From positions 87,757 to 151,756 of the forward strand of contig JAUNKN010000001.1 in the NCBI GenBank assembly GCA_030532685.1: 64,000 nt of DNA. The letters are read 5' to 3'. Under the pieces are notes generated by a model that had not been told where the DNA came from, did no database searches, and saw only the letters and a program-made list of their open reading frames with translations. Source of the DNA: Bacteroidales bacterium. GTDB taxonomy: Bacteria > Bacteroidota > Bacteroidia > Bacteroidales > Bacteroidaceae. The translations under genes were made by a program, and so were the position numbers. Every line of letters starts with the position of its first letter. Positions within the stretch are counted from its first letter, which is position 1. Shown here one piece after another: positions 48,633-56,766 of the stretch.

Positions 48633-51305
48633 TTAGGCACCTCTACCACTTTGTTCAATGAGTCCCTCTATATGTTGATTTAAGGCACGTTGATTAAGTA
48701 AAGTTTCGATGCTCAGATGCATGCGATAATGCCAATAATGCTGACTATTGGCTGGGATATTGATACGTTCTGCTTCTTCGTCCGAAAAGCGTAGTTGCTC
48801 GTCGATGGCTAACCAGTCTTGCCAAGCAAAGATAGCCAACAACGATGGGCTCTCTAAATGTCTGCGCAATACCTCTTCACACACCCATCCTGGTGCAGAG
48901 TGAGGTACTTTCCCACCGCGTTGCAAGACCTGATAAAAATAGTGAGCCGTGCTTGTGGGATTTTCTTTCCACCAACCGCGCAAAGTACTCATGTCGTGTG
49001 TCCCAATAGTGCATACAGAATGCTTAGGATAACGGATAAGTTGCCCAAACTCCTCATTCGGACACTTCGACATCCGTTCTACTTCGAGCGAAAGTATTTG
49101 CAATTCGCTCATTGCCCAAGGCACACAAGCAGGCACCATTCCCAAATCTTCTCCGCAAGGCAACATTTTGGTAGCTGCGAGGAGTGCTGGAAGTTTTTCC
49201 ATTGCGCGTGCATACCAAAACTCATTGTGTCGCTCGTAGAAATAGTGGTGATACATCCGTTCGAATGCTTCTCGCTCCTCGGGCAGCAAACGTTCAAAGA
49301 TATGTGTTTGCTGTGCTGCAATGCGCGGATGATAGAGTCCTCTTTGCTTATGGTCCTCGACAAGTAGCACATTGTTGATGAGCGTGTACATCCCATCGCG
49401 CAAGGATTCAGGTTGATGCAGTCGATGAGATTCGCGTGTAAAATAATTTTCTACTTGTCGCTGAGTTGCATATTCAGGACGTAAGTGCCAGACATCATAG
49501 TGGGAATGCGTGAGAAAAGTACGTTTCACCCATTCTCCTCTTTCTCCAAACAATCGCTGGAGCAACTCCTCATTGATGAACGGACGTGTCATAAAATCGA
49601 CAGGAAGATGCAACCCAAAATCGCTGATCTCTTGAAGCGATAGTGGAAGGGCTGGCGAAAATTGCCCCAACAAGCCCTGAACGCTATGCGTGGGAATTTC
49701 CCAAATGCGGAAAAAGCCTAAGATATGATCGATGCGATAGGCCGTAAAGTATTCGGCCATTTTAGCAAACCTTCTCCGCCACCATTGGTAGCCATCCAGA
49801 CGCATAGCCTCCCAGTTGTACGTTGGGAATCCCCAATTCTGTCCATTCGTCGAGAAAGCATCGGGAGGAGCTCCTGCTTGCCCATTCATGTTGAAATAGT
49901 GAGGCTCTACCCATGCTTCGACCGAAGAGCGAGAAATTCCGATAGGGATATCTCCTTTGAGTATGACCCCTTTTTCACGAGCATACTGACTCACACGAGA
50001 GAGCTGCAAGTGTAGTAGATATTGCAAATAGCAATAAAAAAGGATAGTAACATGTACAGGATTGTCCTTTTGGCACAATTGGGCTATGGCCTCGGCATCG
50101 TACACGCTGTGTGTAGGCCAGGTGGAGAAAGCCGCCGTTCCGTACTTGTCGCGCAAATAAGAAAATGCGGCATAAGGCCGTAACCAATGTTCATTCTCGT
50201 GAAAAAAAAACTGAAAGTCGGAACTTTGTTGCACTCCTTCGCCTTCTTCTCGAAACAGCAACAATAGATAATCACGCTTCAACTTGTAGACCCTTTCATA
50301 GTCCATTTCGGGCAAAGCATTGAGCTGTCGCCATTGAGCCATAAATGCCGCCTGTTTCTCTCGGTCTTTTAAGTGAGCAACCTGCCGAAGATCTATATAG
50401 ATGGGGTGAAAAGCATAAATTGAAATCGAATTGTAAGGATAGGAGTCCCGCCAAGTTCCTGTCATTGTGGTATCGTTGATGGGCAAAATCTGTAGAGCTC
50501 TCTGCCCTGTACTCACTATCCAGTCGATCATTGCCTGCAAATCGCCAAAATCCCCAACCCCTTGGCTTCCTTCGCTGCGCAAGGAAAATACGGGAATAGC
50601 CGTGCCTGCCACACGACGTTCGAGCCCTGGAAAATAGGGTTCGACTTCAGGAGCGACAAAATGACTTTTACTCTCTAAGCGTGGCACGTAAAGCAGTCTA
50701 TTCTCACCTTTTTCCCACTCCACAACTTCTCCCGTTGCTACGCATAGCCTCACCAATTTGTATTCATGTCGATGCTCCAAGCTACTGGCATCAAATGTAA
50801 GCTGCCAATGAGCAGGGGAAAATTCGGAAAATCGTAGAGCCTTGTTGAGGTCCCAATTTCCGAGCTGCTCGCCCTCTCCCACAAGCGCCAAACATTCACC
50901 GCATGCATGCAACATTGGCACCAAGGCTCTTATCGTAAGAGTGGAAGCGGCAGGAGAGCCCCCAGAGAAACCTCCCACCTCATAGTCTCCCGAAAAAGCA
51001 GAGCTATACAAAGGAGTTTCGCTGGGTGTGTCGCGCCACATATCCTCAACATACACGTTTGATGCAGAAGCCCAGCTAAAATACAATTCGTGAGCCATAC
51101 GTTCTCGGCGTAGGCATTCTTCTCCTCGCCAAACACTATATTTATAGTGTACTTTCGTAGGATGATCCACGAGTTCTACCTGCCCCTGCCAATAGTAGCC
51201 GTCAGTCGTGGTCAAGGCTATCTTAGAGGGATGCTCTCCCACGAGTTCGACAAAGAGCGCATCGCCCCATTGCGTAGCATATATAATTTTGAAATTGAGT
51301 AGCAT
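48633..51305 (-). CDS. malQ: 4-alpha-glucanotransferase (GH77) with N-terminal starch-binding modules
   Basis: An 890-residue amylomaltase that rearranges maltodextrins. Residues about 1-235 hold two CBM20-like starch-binding modules (IIYATQWGDALFVELVGEHP; MLHACGECLALVGEGEQLGN with the typical W-D-L-N-K). The GH77 barrel follows, with the nucleophile region YRIDHILGFFRIWEIP, the acid/base motif CGEDLGMVP and the third catalytic Asp in IGTHDMSTLRGWW. There is no signal peptide. This long CBM20 form is common in Bacteroidota. The gene converges on the nuclease gene. Confidence 0.93.
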   Translation of the reverse strand: MLLNFKIIYATQWGDALFVELVGEHPSKIALTTTDGYYWQGQVELVDHPTKVHYKYSVWRGEECLRRERMAHELYFSWASASNVYVEDMWRDTPSETPLYSSAFSGDYEVGGFSGGSPAASTLTIRALVPMLHACGECLALVGEGEQLGNWDLNKALRFSEFSPAHWQLTFDASSLEHRHEYKLVRLCVATGEVVEWEKGENRLLYVPRLESKSHFVAPEVEPYFPGLERRVAGTAIPVFSLRSEGSQGVGDFGDLQAMIDWIVSTGQRALQILPINDTTMTGTWRDSYPYNSISIYAFHPIYIDLRQVAHLKDREKQAAFMAQWRQLNALPEMDYERVYKLKRDYLLLLFREEGEGVQQSSDFQFFFHENEHWLRPYAAFSYLRDKYGTAAFSTWPTHSVYDAEAIAQLCQKDNPVHVTILFYCYLQYLLHLQLSRVSQYAREKGVILKGDIPIGISRSSVEAWVEPHYFNMNGQAGAPPDAFSTNGQNWGFPTYNWEAMRLDGYQWWRRRFAKMAEYFTAYRIDHILGFFRIWEIPTHSVQGLLGQFSPALPLSLQEISDFGLHLPVDFMTRPFINEELLQRLFGERGEWVKRTFLTHSHYDVWHLRPEYATQRQVENYFTRESHRLHQPESLRDGMYTLINNVLLVEDHKQRGLYHPRIAAQQTHIFERLLPEEREAFERMYHHYFYERHNEFWYARAMEKLPALLAATKMLPCGEDLGMVPACVPWAMSELQILSLEVERMSKCPNEEFGQLIRYPKHSVCTIGTHDMSTLRGWWKENPTSTAHYFYQVLQRGGKVPHSAPGWVCEEVLRRHLESPSLLAIFAWQDWLAIDEQLRFSDEEAERINIPANSQHYWHYRMHLSIETLLNQRALNQHIEGLIEQSGRGA

Positions 51306-51330
51306 AATTCTCTACAATTGTTTTCTTGCT

Positions 51331-51338
51331 CAAAAGTA
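51331..51338 (-). promoter_or_regulatory. malQ: malQ -7 box
   Basis: On the minus strand TACTTTTG lies 26 bases before the malQ ATG. The -33 element is weak. Confidence 0.6.
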
Positions 51339-51540
51339 CGACATTCTTTCCATACAAGTTCTGCTTTTACTCCGAAAAGACGAAATAAATCTGTCCCTCT
51401 CGCTCTCTCGTTTCCTACTGCTCATGATGCTTCACGATGTGATGAGAAAGGAGTGCTCTTCACACTACTGCATTCGAGAAAATGATTCATCGAGTCTTTC
51501 TGTTCTCCCTAACGTAGCCATGCTGTTACAAATGGCTTAA

Positions 51541-51616
51541 TTCTTCTTCCCACGCAAAAAATCCTACGTGGGAAGAAAAAAAATCTACGACGCACGTAGG
51601 ATTTTCTACGTGGGAA
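51541..51616. repeat. Dispersed CTACGTGGGA repeat, copy 6
   Basis: The cores TTCTTCCCACGCAAA, ATCCTACGTGGGAAG, GACGCACGTAGGA and TTCTACGTGGGAA alternate in orientation. It is the last chromosomal feature before the mobile element. Confidence 0.8.
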
Positions 51617-51746
51617 CTATCAGCGAAAAGGGTATTAGGTTGTAGATGAGAGGTAAGTAAATGGAAATGAGAGAGATTTGCAGTATATTTCTATGGTTTA
51701 CATAAGAGGTAAAAGTGCAGAAAGCGTGGATTTATGCAGAAGTTCC

Positions 51747-51826
51747 GTTACCAAATCATTAGTCTATTCTCCGAATGGTAACGAAGATGAAGGAGGAGGT
51801 AACTGACAGAAGACTGTTCGGTAACT
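51747..51826. repeat. Iterated GGTAAC motifs at the left end of the element
   Basis: GTTACC at 51747, GGTAACG at 51777, GGTAACT at 51798 and GGTAACT at 51820; a further GGTAACT is at 51899. The last three in this block are spaced 21 and 22 bp, two helical turns, so they would face the same side of the helix. They may be integrase arm sites or operator sites for the integrase promoter. Confidence 0.6.
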
Positions 51827-51900
51827 CATTTTTTCTCTATTACGGTGCTTATGCTTTGTATTACAATGTTTTGCATAGCTAAAAACGCTTCGATAACGGG

Positions 51901-51908
51901 TAACTTTG
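51901..51908 (+). promoter_or_regulatory. Integrase -7 box inside a GTANNTTTGC site
   Basis: TAACTTTG lies 19 bases before the int1 ATG and forms part of GTAACTTTGC (51900-51909). It is bracketed by a 7-bp inverted repeat, ACGCTTC (51885-51891) / GAAGCGT (51921-51927). GTANNTTTGC is also the core sequence recognised by CTnDOT-type integrases. Confidence 0.55.
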
Positions 51909-51927
51909 CCCATAAAAAAAGAAGCGT

Positions 51928-53157
51928 ATGCAAACAGACAAATTCAAGGTGTTGCTCTACCAGAAAAAGAGCAGTTTGGACAAGTCGGGACAAGCTCCGA
52001 TAATGGGACGAATAACCTATGGGCGAACAATGGCACAATTTAGTTGCAAACTATCGTGCGACCCTAAGTTATGGAATGCTCGTGAGAGTAGACTCAACGG
52101 TAAAAGTCGTGAAGCTGTGGCTACGAATGGCAAGCTGGAACGCTTGCTTCTCTCGGTACAGTCGTCTTATCAAATTCTTTGCGAGCGTGGTGTAGCGTTT
52201 ACGGCATCGGACATCAAGGAGCAGTTCCAAGGGAGCATGCAAACTCAAATCACCTTTTTGGAACGATACGACCGAATGGTTAAGGAGTTGGAACAAAAGG
52301 TGGGTGTTGAAATAAAGGCAACGACTTTGAACAGTTACTACACTACTCGTAAGCACCTGCAAGCCTTTATCTGTGAGAAGTACCACACGACAGATATTCC
52401 TTTCGGTCAGATTGAAGAAGATTTCTTGGAGTGCTTGCAACATTACTCGGTTGGAAAGCAGGGACATTCGCAAGGTTATTATCGTAAGATGGCTTTGGCG
52501 GTGAAGAAAGTCTGCCGTTTGGCATATCGTGAGCGTTTGACAGAGCGACAACTATTCGCCCACGTAGAGATAGAACGAGGAGAGAACAAACGACCTCGTG
52601 CTTTGGACAGAGCCTCGTTGGATAAGTTACAAGCCTTGACTTTTGAACCGTATGAAGTGGAGTTGGAAACAGCTCGCAATCTCTTTCTCTTTTCTTGCTT
52701 TACGGGTGTAGCTTATTGTGATATGGTCGCACTTAATCGAGAACACCTCTTTACGGACGATAAGGGGGAGTTGTGGCTGAAGTTCCGCAGACAAAAGACC
52801 GAGAACCTTTGTCGTGTAAAGCTCTTGCCTGAAGTGGTGTATTTGATAGAGCTGTATCAATCAGAGGAACGTGCCACGCTCTTTGCTCCCATTCCTTATT
52901 CGGGTTACCTTGTTCAGCTCAAAGCCTTGCAACTTCGGGCCGGTATATCTATTCCCCTTTCGGCACATGTCGGAAGGCACACCTTTGCCACACTGATAAC
53001 TTTGGAGCGAGGTGTTCCCATTGAAACGGTCAGCCGAATGTTGGGACACAGCAACATCCAAACGACCGAACGGTACGCCCACGTTACTCCGAAGAAACTC
53101 TTTGATGAGTTCGAGCGATTTCTCTCTTTCACTGAAAATCTAACCTTAATCTTGTAA
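51928..53157 (+). CDS. Tyrosine recombinase/integrase (first of tandem pair)
   Basis: A 409-residue site-specific recombinase. It has an N-terminal arm-binding domain (1-100), a SAM-like core-binding domain (105-215) and a catalytic domain. Catalytic residues seen are Lys 290 (RRQKTENL), His 347 and Arg 350 (HVGRH), His 374 (MLGH) and Tyr 383 (TERYAH). The first arginine of the usual tetrad is missing: the FTG(L/V)R position reads FTGVAYCD, with Ala 262, similar to the IntDOT group. It should integrate and excise the element with the second integrase, which starts 5 bases downstream. Confidence 0.92.
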   Translation: MQTDKFKVLLYQKKSSLDKSGQAPIMGRITYGRTMAQFSCKLSCDPKLWNARESRLNGKSREAVATNGKLERLLLSVQSSYQILCERGVAFTASDIKEQFQGSMQTQITFLERYDRMVKELEQKVGVEIKATTLNSYYTTRKHLQAFICEKYHTTDIPFGQIEEDFLECLQHYSVGKQGHSQGYYRKMALAVKKVCRLAYRERLTERQLFAHVEIERGENKRPRALDRASLDKLQALTFEPYEVELETARNLFLFSCFTGVAYCDMVALNREHLFTDDKGELWLKFRRQKTENLCRVKLLPEVVYLIELYQSEERATLFAPIPYSGYLVQLKALQLRAGISIPLSAHVGRHTFATLITLERGVPIETVSRMLGHSNIQTTERYAHVTPKKLFDEFERFLSFTENLTLIL

Positions 53158-53162
53158 GAGCT

Positions 53163-54347
53163 ATGCGTAGTACATTCAAAATTCTATTCTATATCAATCA
53201 GAACAAAACGAAAGCGGACGGCACAACAGCCATCCTTTGTCGCATCACCATTGACGGCTCAAACGTGGTAATAACCACAGGAGAAAGTGTCGTACCTAAA
53301 GATTGGAGCGTGAAGCGAGGGGAGACAACGGACAAGAAAATCAATCAACGCCTGCAAACCTTTCGGGAAGAAATCGAACAAGGCTACAATACTTTGCTCT
53401 ACAAATATGGGGCGGTGAGTGCCGAGCTTTTGAAAAACCATCTGCAAGGCATCGGACGAAATCCATCAAAACTTCTTGCCCTTAGTGCAGAAGAACTCAA
53501 AACCCAAAGAAAAAGCAAGAGTGAGGGAACATGTAGCAACAATCGAAATTCTGATAAGCAGCTCAATTCCTTTGTAAAAAGTCGTGGCGAGGAGGATATG
53601 CCTCTAACGGCTCTTACCATAGAGTTCTTTGAAGATTATCGTTTTCATTTGAAGAAGGAGGGCTATGCCCCTGCAACGGTCAACAGACATTTGTGCTGGT
53701 TGAGTCGGTTGATGTATCGAGCCGTCAGTCAAGGGACAATACGCTTTAATCCTTTTGAAGAAGTAAAGTATGAAGCGGTGGAGAACAAACCTCGTTTCTT
53801 GAGCAGGGGCGATGTGGAGAAACTATTGGCATTTCCATTACAAGACGAAGGGGCGGAACTCAGTCGAAGGATGTTTCTTTTCTCTGTCTTTACGGGATTG
53901 GCATTTGCCGACTTGCAGAGTTTGAGAGCTTCGCAAATCGAAACGAATAGCGAAGGGAAACGGTATATCCGTAAGACACGCCAAAAGACAGAGGCCGAGA
54001 GCCTAATACCATTGCATCCGATAGCAGAGCAGATACTCTCGCGCTACACAAAAGAGAAAAGCAAGGGAGATTATAAGATATTTCCCGATACAATGAGCAA
54101 AGGCAAACTATCCACTCACCTCAAAGCTGTTGGTTTGGCTTGTGGTATTCGTACTTCGCTGACTTGGCACGTCGGAAGGCATAGCTTCGGCACACTGACT
54201 TTGGAAGCAGGTATTCCGATAGAAAGCATTGCCAAGATGATGGGACATTCTTCCATTGCCAGTACGCAAATATACGCTCAAATTACCGACCAAAAGATTG
54301 CAAAGGATATGGAGAGGTTGATACAACCAAAGAGTATATCGAATTAA
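53163..54347 (+). CDS. Tyrosine recombinase/integrase (second of tandem pair)
   Basis: A 394-residue recombinase with the same three-domain layout: arm-binding, SAM-like (about 125-205) and catalytic. Active-site residues are Lys 275 (RQKTEAES), His 336 and Arg 339 (HVGRH), His 362 (MMGH) and Tyr 371 (TQIYAQ). As in the first copy, the first arginine is absent (FTGLAFAD, Ala 247). The two are clearly diverged, so they are an old pair rather than a fresh duplication. They probably act on different strands or half-sites of the same att. Confidence 0.92.
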   Translation: MRSTFKILFYINQNKTKADGTTAILCRITIDGSNVVITTGESVVPKDWSVKRGETTDKKINQRLQTFREEIEQGYNTLLYKYGAVSAELLKNHLQGIGRNPSKLLALSAEELKTQRKSKSEGTCSNNRNSDKQLNSFVKSRGEEDMPLTALTIEFFEDYRFHLKKEGYAPATVNRHLCWLSRLMYRAVSQGTIRFNPFEEVKYEAVENKPRFLSRGDVEKLLAFPLQDEGAELSRRMFLFSVFTGLAFADLQSLRASQIETNSEGKRYIRKTRQKTEAESLIPLHPIAEQILSRYTKEKSKGDYKIFPDTMSKGKLSTHLKAVGLACGIRTSLTWHVGRHSFGTLTLEAGIPIESIAKMMGHSSIASTQIYAQITDQKIAKDMERLIQPKSISN

Positions 54348-54353
54348 ATGCGA

Positions 54354-54392
54354 AGAGTTTGCCCATTAGCGTGGAGCAAACTCTTTTTCTCT
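54354..54392 (+). terminator. Terminator of the integrase operon
   Basis: A 9-bp perfect stem (AGAGTTTGC / GCAAACTCT) with a 13-base loop is followed by CTCTTTTTCTC, starting 7 bases after the int2 stop. Confidence 0.75.
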
Positions 54393-54482
54393 TATTGTGC
54401 ATTGATGTATCGATTAGTCAGCATGCACCTATGTATTAGTACCTGCTGATATCACATTTCTTATTGTAATAAAAGGTGAATA

Positions 54483-55226
54483 CTACTTTCCATTACATAA
54501 TTCAATTCTTGTCATTATATGGATACAATAGAAATAATGAGCAACTTTCTTTAGAGAATCGGATAATTCTGTCAATAATTCCTTTTGTTGTCTATATGCC
54601 TTTATAATTTCATCATTATCATTTTTAATAGCTAAAATAACATTTCCTCCCCTCCCTTTTTCTTCCATTGATTCTTGCTGTTCAAATATCTTGCGTAAGG
54701 TTTCAATATCCACTTCTTTCATTGTGAATTTCTCCAAATCCAAGTTCGGATTTTCCGTTACAGGATATCTAAAGAAAGAACTTTGTTTATCGTATTTTGC
54801 AATAATAGGAATAGCCTTTGTTATATCCTTGTATTCTTTCCAATCTCCTTTATTAGCAAGGGATTCAAGTCTTGTTATATTCTTTAGCAGCAACTCGTCT
54901 TTCCAATACCGATATAACTCATCAATCCAATGGCAACTATAGAGAGGTCGCCATTTTCCTTGACTTAGGATTTTAGGTTTTGTACTCTCACAAGAATCAT
55001 TCTCGTATGGAATAGATAATTTCTTATGAAAAATAATTATCAATGATTTTAAGGCTAATTCGATAGAGTGTTTATATAAGAAATTAATAGGCATTTCTAT
55101 AAGTTGGAAGGCTTGAATTTTATGTCTTCCTTCATCCATATATTTAGCCGAGTTATAATAAGTTTCTGCGGTAATTCCAAAACCAAAATCTAAGTGGTCT
55201 CCAGGTGAAGTTAACCAATATTCCAT
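54483..55226 (-). CDS. HEPN-like protein of unknown function (possible defence cargo)
   Basis: A 247-residue soluble, mostly helical protein, AT-rich compared with the element's other genes. Residues 48-66 (INFLYKHSIELALKSLIII) have the look of the first long helix of HEPN-type proteins, where a polar-xxx-His patch can form a ribonuclease site. A charged middle and a C-terminal helix pair follow (about 205-247). I have no firm family match. It lies 15 bases after the AlkD-like gene and is probably in its operon. The ATG at 55226 was used; a TTG lies two codons upstream. Confidence 0.5.
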   Translation of the reverse strand: MEYWLTSPGDHLDFGFGITAETYYNSAKYMDEGRHKIQAFQLIEMPINFLYKHSIELALKSLIIIFHKKLSIPYENDSCESTKPKILSQGKWRPLYSCHWIDELYRYWKDELLLKNITRLESLANKGDWKEYKDITKAIPIIAKYDKQSSFFRYPVTENPNLDLEKFTMKEVDIETLRKIFEQQESMEEKGRGGNVILAIKNDNDEIIKAYRQQKELLTELSDSLKKVAHYFYCIHIMTRIELCNGK

Positions 55227-55241
55227 ATACAAATAGTGTGC

Positions 55242-55865
55242 TTATTTAGCAGGGGTCAATGTTTTTGTTGCAAGTTTGTAGGTGAACAGGATTCGAGGAT
55301 TGGACAAATCCCATTGTTGCACTTCCTGCCGTATCAATTCTGCGTGTTTCTTGCTTATATCCCTTAAAGCGTTTCCAACGGATTTCCGAAGGTATTCGCT
55401 TTCAGATCCCTTGTGCTTAGCGATTAGAGCAATAGCCACTGATGGATTTTCTTTGAAGAATGGGCGACTTGTCCAAATTCTCAATCCCTCCGTTACGGCA
55501 CGGATAACTTTCGGATTATTATCATTCAGCCATTCTTCTATGAGAGGTAAAGAAACTCCATACCCTCTGTGTTTGCAAACTTCATCGAAAGCCTTTGCAA
55601 GCATTTCCTGCACACGCCAATTTTTATCAGTACTTACTTGTTCTTTCAGAAAACAAAGTGCATCATTATTCGTCGCAACCAATCTGCCCAATATAGTTGT
55701 TGCCAACATTCGGGCTTGATAGGCTTCGTGCTTGAACAATTCAAGGGCAAGTTCAAAACATTGCTCCTTTGAGTGTGTGGAAATGATTTCGTCAGTGCCG
55801 TCAAGGATATGTTGAAATCCGTGTTCGATTGCTATAATCCTACTTAATATATTATCTACGTTCAT
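55242..55865 (-). CDS. AlkD-like HEAT-repeat protein (DNA alkylation repair family)
   Basis: A 207-residue protein made of HEAT-like helical pairs. The blocks AYQARMLATTILGRLV, DKNWRVQEMLAKAFDEVCKH, NPKVIRAVTEGLRIWTSRPF and SEYLRKSVGNALRDISKKHA match the AlkC/AlkD DNA alkylation-repair superfamily, which holds damaged DNA without base flipping. It may be a glycosylase or a binding protein only. The start at 55865 gives the usual N-terminus; the frame is open 93 bases further. It is followed by the HEPN-like gene. Confidence 0.7.
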   Translation of the reverse strand: MNVDNILSRIIAIEHGFQHILDGTDEIISTHSKEQCFELALELFKHEAYQARMLATTILGRLVATNNDALCFLKEQVSTDKNWRVQEMLAKAFDEVCKHRGYGVSLPLIEEWLNDNNPKVIRAVTEGLRIWTSRPFFKENPSVAIALIAKHKGSESEYLRKSVGNALRDISKKHAELIRQEVQQWDLSNPRILFTYKLATKTLTPAK

Positions 55866-55956
55866 ACTTAAACAGCCATATCTTTTCAAAAATCGCTGCG
55901 ACAGGCTTAATCCATCACATCGAGTGGTAAAAAATACAGAATTAATTGCAACGAGC

Positions 55957-55995
55957 AAAAAAATAGTCGACTGATTTTCGAGAAAGTGTCGACTG
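55957..55995 (-). terminator. Terminator of the VOC/Cdd1 operon
   Basis: On the minus strand, CAGTCGAC and GTCGACT form a stem of about 7 bp with a 16-base loop, followed by ATTTTTTTG. It lies just after the Cdd1-type gene. Confidence 0.6.
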
Positions 55996-56000
55996 TTTTC

Positions 56001-56270
56001 TCAGTCCTTCCAAAACCACCAATTCAGCCTTTCCTTTTCCCGAAGCTCTGGCGGTGTCTGTGCGAAGTAAACGGCACATCTGAAAGCATACAATACGCAA
56101 CGGTCTTGCACCACTCCGGCATAGTTATTGGACAAAGTAAAGAGTACTTCGGGGTCTTTGCCTTTCAAGTCGTCAACGGAGGATATTCCGATATTCCACA
56201 AGTCAGTTGCAAGCGACTTGCCTATTCCGGGAATTACCATCAGCTCCTTAATAGTCTGCTCTTTGATCAT
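56001..56270 (-). CDS. Helix-hairpin-helix protein of the Cdd1 ('pathogenicity locus') type
   Basis: An 89-residue protein that begins with a helix-hairpin-helix, KELMVIPGIGKSLATDLWNIGISSV (in two parts, about residues 8-32). It then has the Cdd1-family pattern of a short conserved helix with Cys (QDRCVLYAFRCAVYFA) and a Trp-rich end (NWWFWKD). The family is small and its role unknown; nucleic-acid binding is likely from the HhH. It lies 13 bases after the VOC gene, in the same operon. Confidence 0.75.
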   Translation of the reverse strand: MIKEQTIKELMVIPGIGKSLATDLWNIGISSVDDLKGKDPEVLFTLSNNYAGVVQDRCVLYAFRCAVYFAQTPPELREKERLNWWFWKD

Positions 56271-56283
56271 TATGTCCGACTAA

Positions 56284-56703
56284 CTACATGACAAGGTTCC
56301 CCTCGCTGTCAATCTTCCAAAACGGATTGTAGGCTACCTCGAACATATAGCCGTCCAAATCCTTAAAATAGCCGCTATAACCTCCCCAAAATACTTTCTG
56401 TGCAGATTTCACTATCGTTGCCCCGAGCCGTTCGGCTTCCTGCATCACGGTATCAACTTCTTCCTCCGATGTTGCATTATAGCTGATTGTCATACCCGAA
56501 AATGATGTCTGCTGATAGCTTAATGTAGTGTCCTTTTCCAATTCCTGTAGTGGATACAGTCCCAAAATTATCCCACCAAGAGGGAATAGGGCATAGGTTT
56601 CCTGACTCTGTTCCGACTTCTTCCATCCCAAGCCCTCATAGAAAGTCAACGCCTTTTGAAAGTCTTTTACTCCCAATGTGATTAGAGTGAATTTCTGTCT
56701 CAT
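56284..56703 (-). CDS. VOC (glyoxalase/bleomycin-resistance fold) protein
   Basis: A 139-residue protein of the vicinal-oxygen-chelate superfamily. It shows the paired beta-alpha-beta-beta-beta modules: FTLITLGVKDFQKALTFYEG at the start and FSGMTISYNATSEEEVDTVM with DLDGYMFEVAYNPFW in the second half. Members are lyases, dioxygenases or drug-binding resistance proteins; a metal triad is not clear enough to choose. A perfect promoter precedes it, and the IS30 element sits 6 bp beyond that promoter. Confidence 0.82.
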   Translation of the reverse strand: MRQKFTLITLGVKDFQKALTFYEGLGWKKSEQSQETYALFPLGGIILGLYPLQELEKDTTLSYQQTSFSGMTISYNATSEEEVDTVMQEAERLGATIVKSAQKVFWGGYSGYFKDLDGYMFEVAYNPFWKIDSEGNLVM

Positions 56704-56728
56704 AAATTGTGTATTATAGAATTTGCCA

Positions 56729-56760
56729 CAAAGTTACTCATTCACAACAAGAAATGCAAA
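56729..56760 (-). promoter_or_regulatory. VOC/Cdd1 operon promoter
   Basis: On the minus strand: TTTG (56760-56757), a 20-bp spacer and TAACTTTG (56736-56729), a perfect match. The IS30 left end starts at 56767, so everything upstream of the -33 element is insertion sequence. Confidence 0.85.
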
Positions 56761-56766
56761 TAAAAT

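Larger units (their letters stand above)
51306..51927. other. Intergenic junction between malQ and the mobile element
   Basis: From left to right: the malQ promoter (51331), a complete dispersed repeat (51541-51616), and then AT-rich DNA with five GGTAAC-type motifs (51747-51905) leading to the first integrase. A 111-residue frame at 51208-51540 overlaps malQ on the other strand and is not supported. The chromosome/element border should lie between about 51617 and 51783. Confidence 0.6.

Noticed and set aside
51208-51540. 110-codon frame between malQ and the mobile element
   Set aside because: It starts inside malQ on the opposite strand, covers the malQ promoter and has no coding signature.
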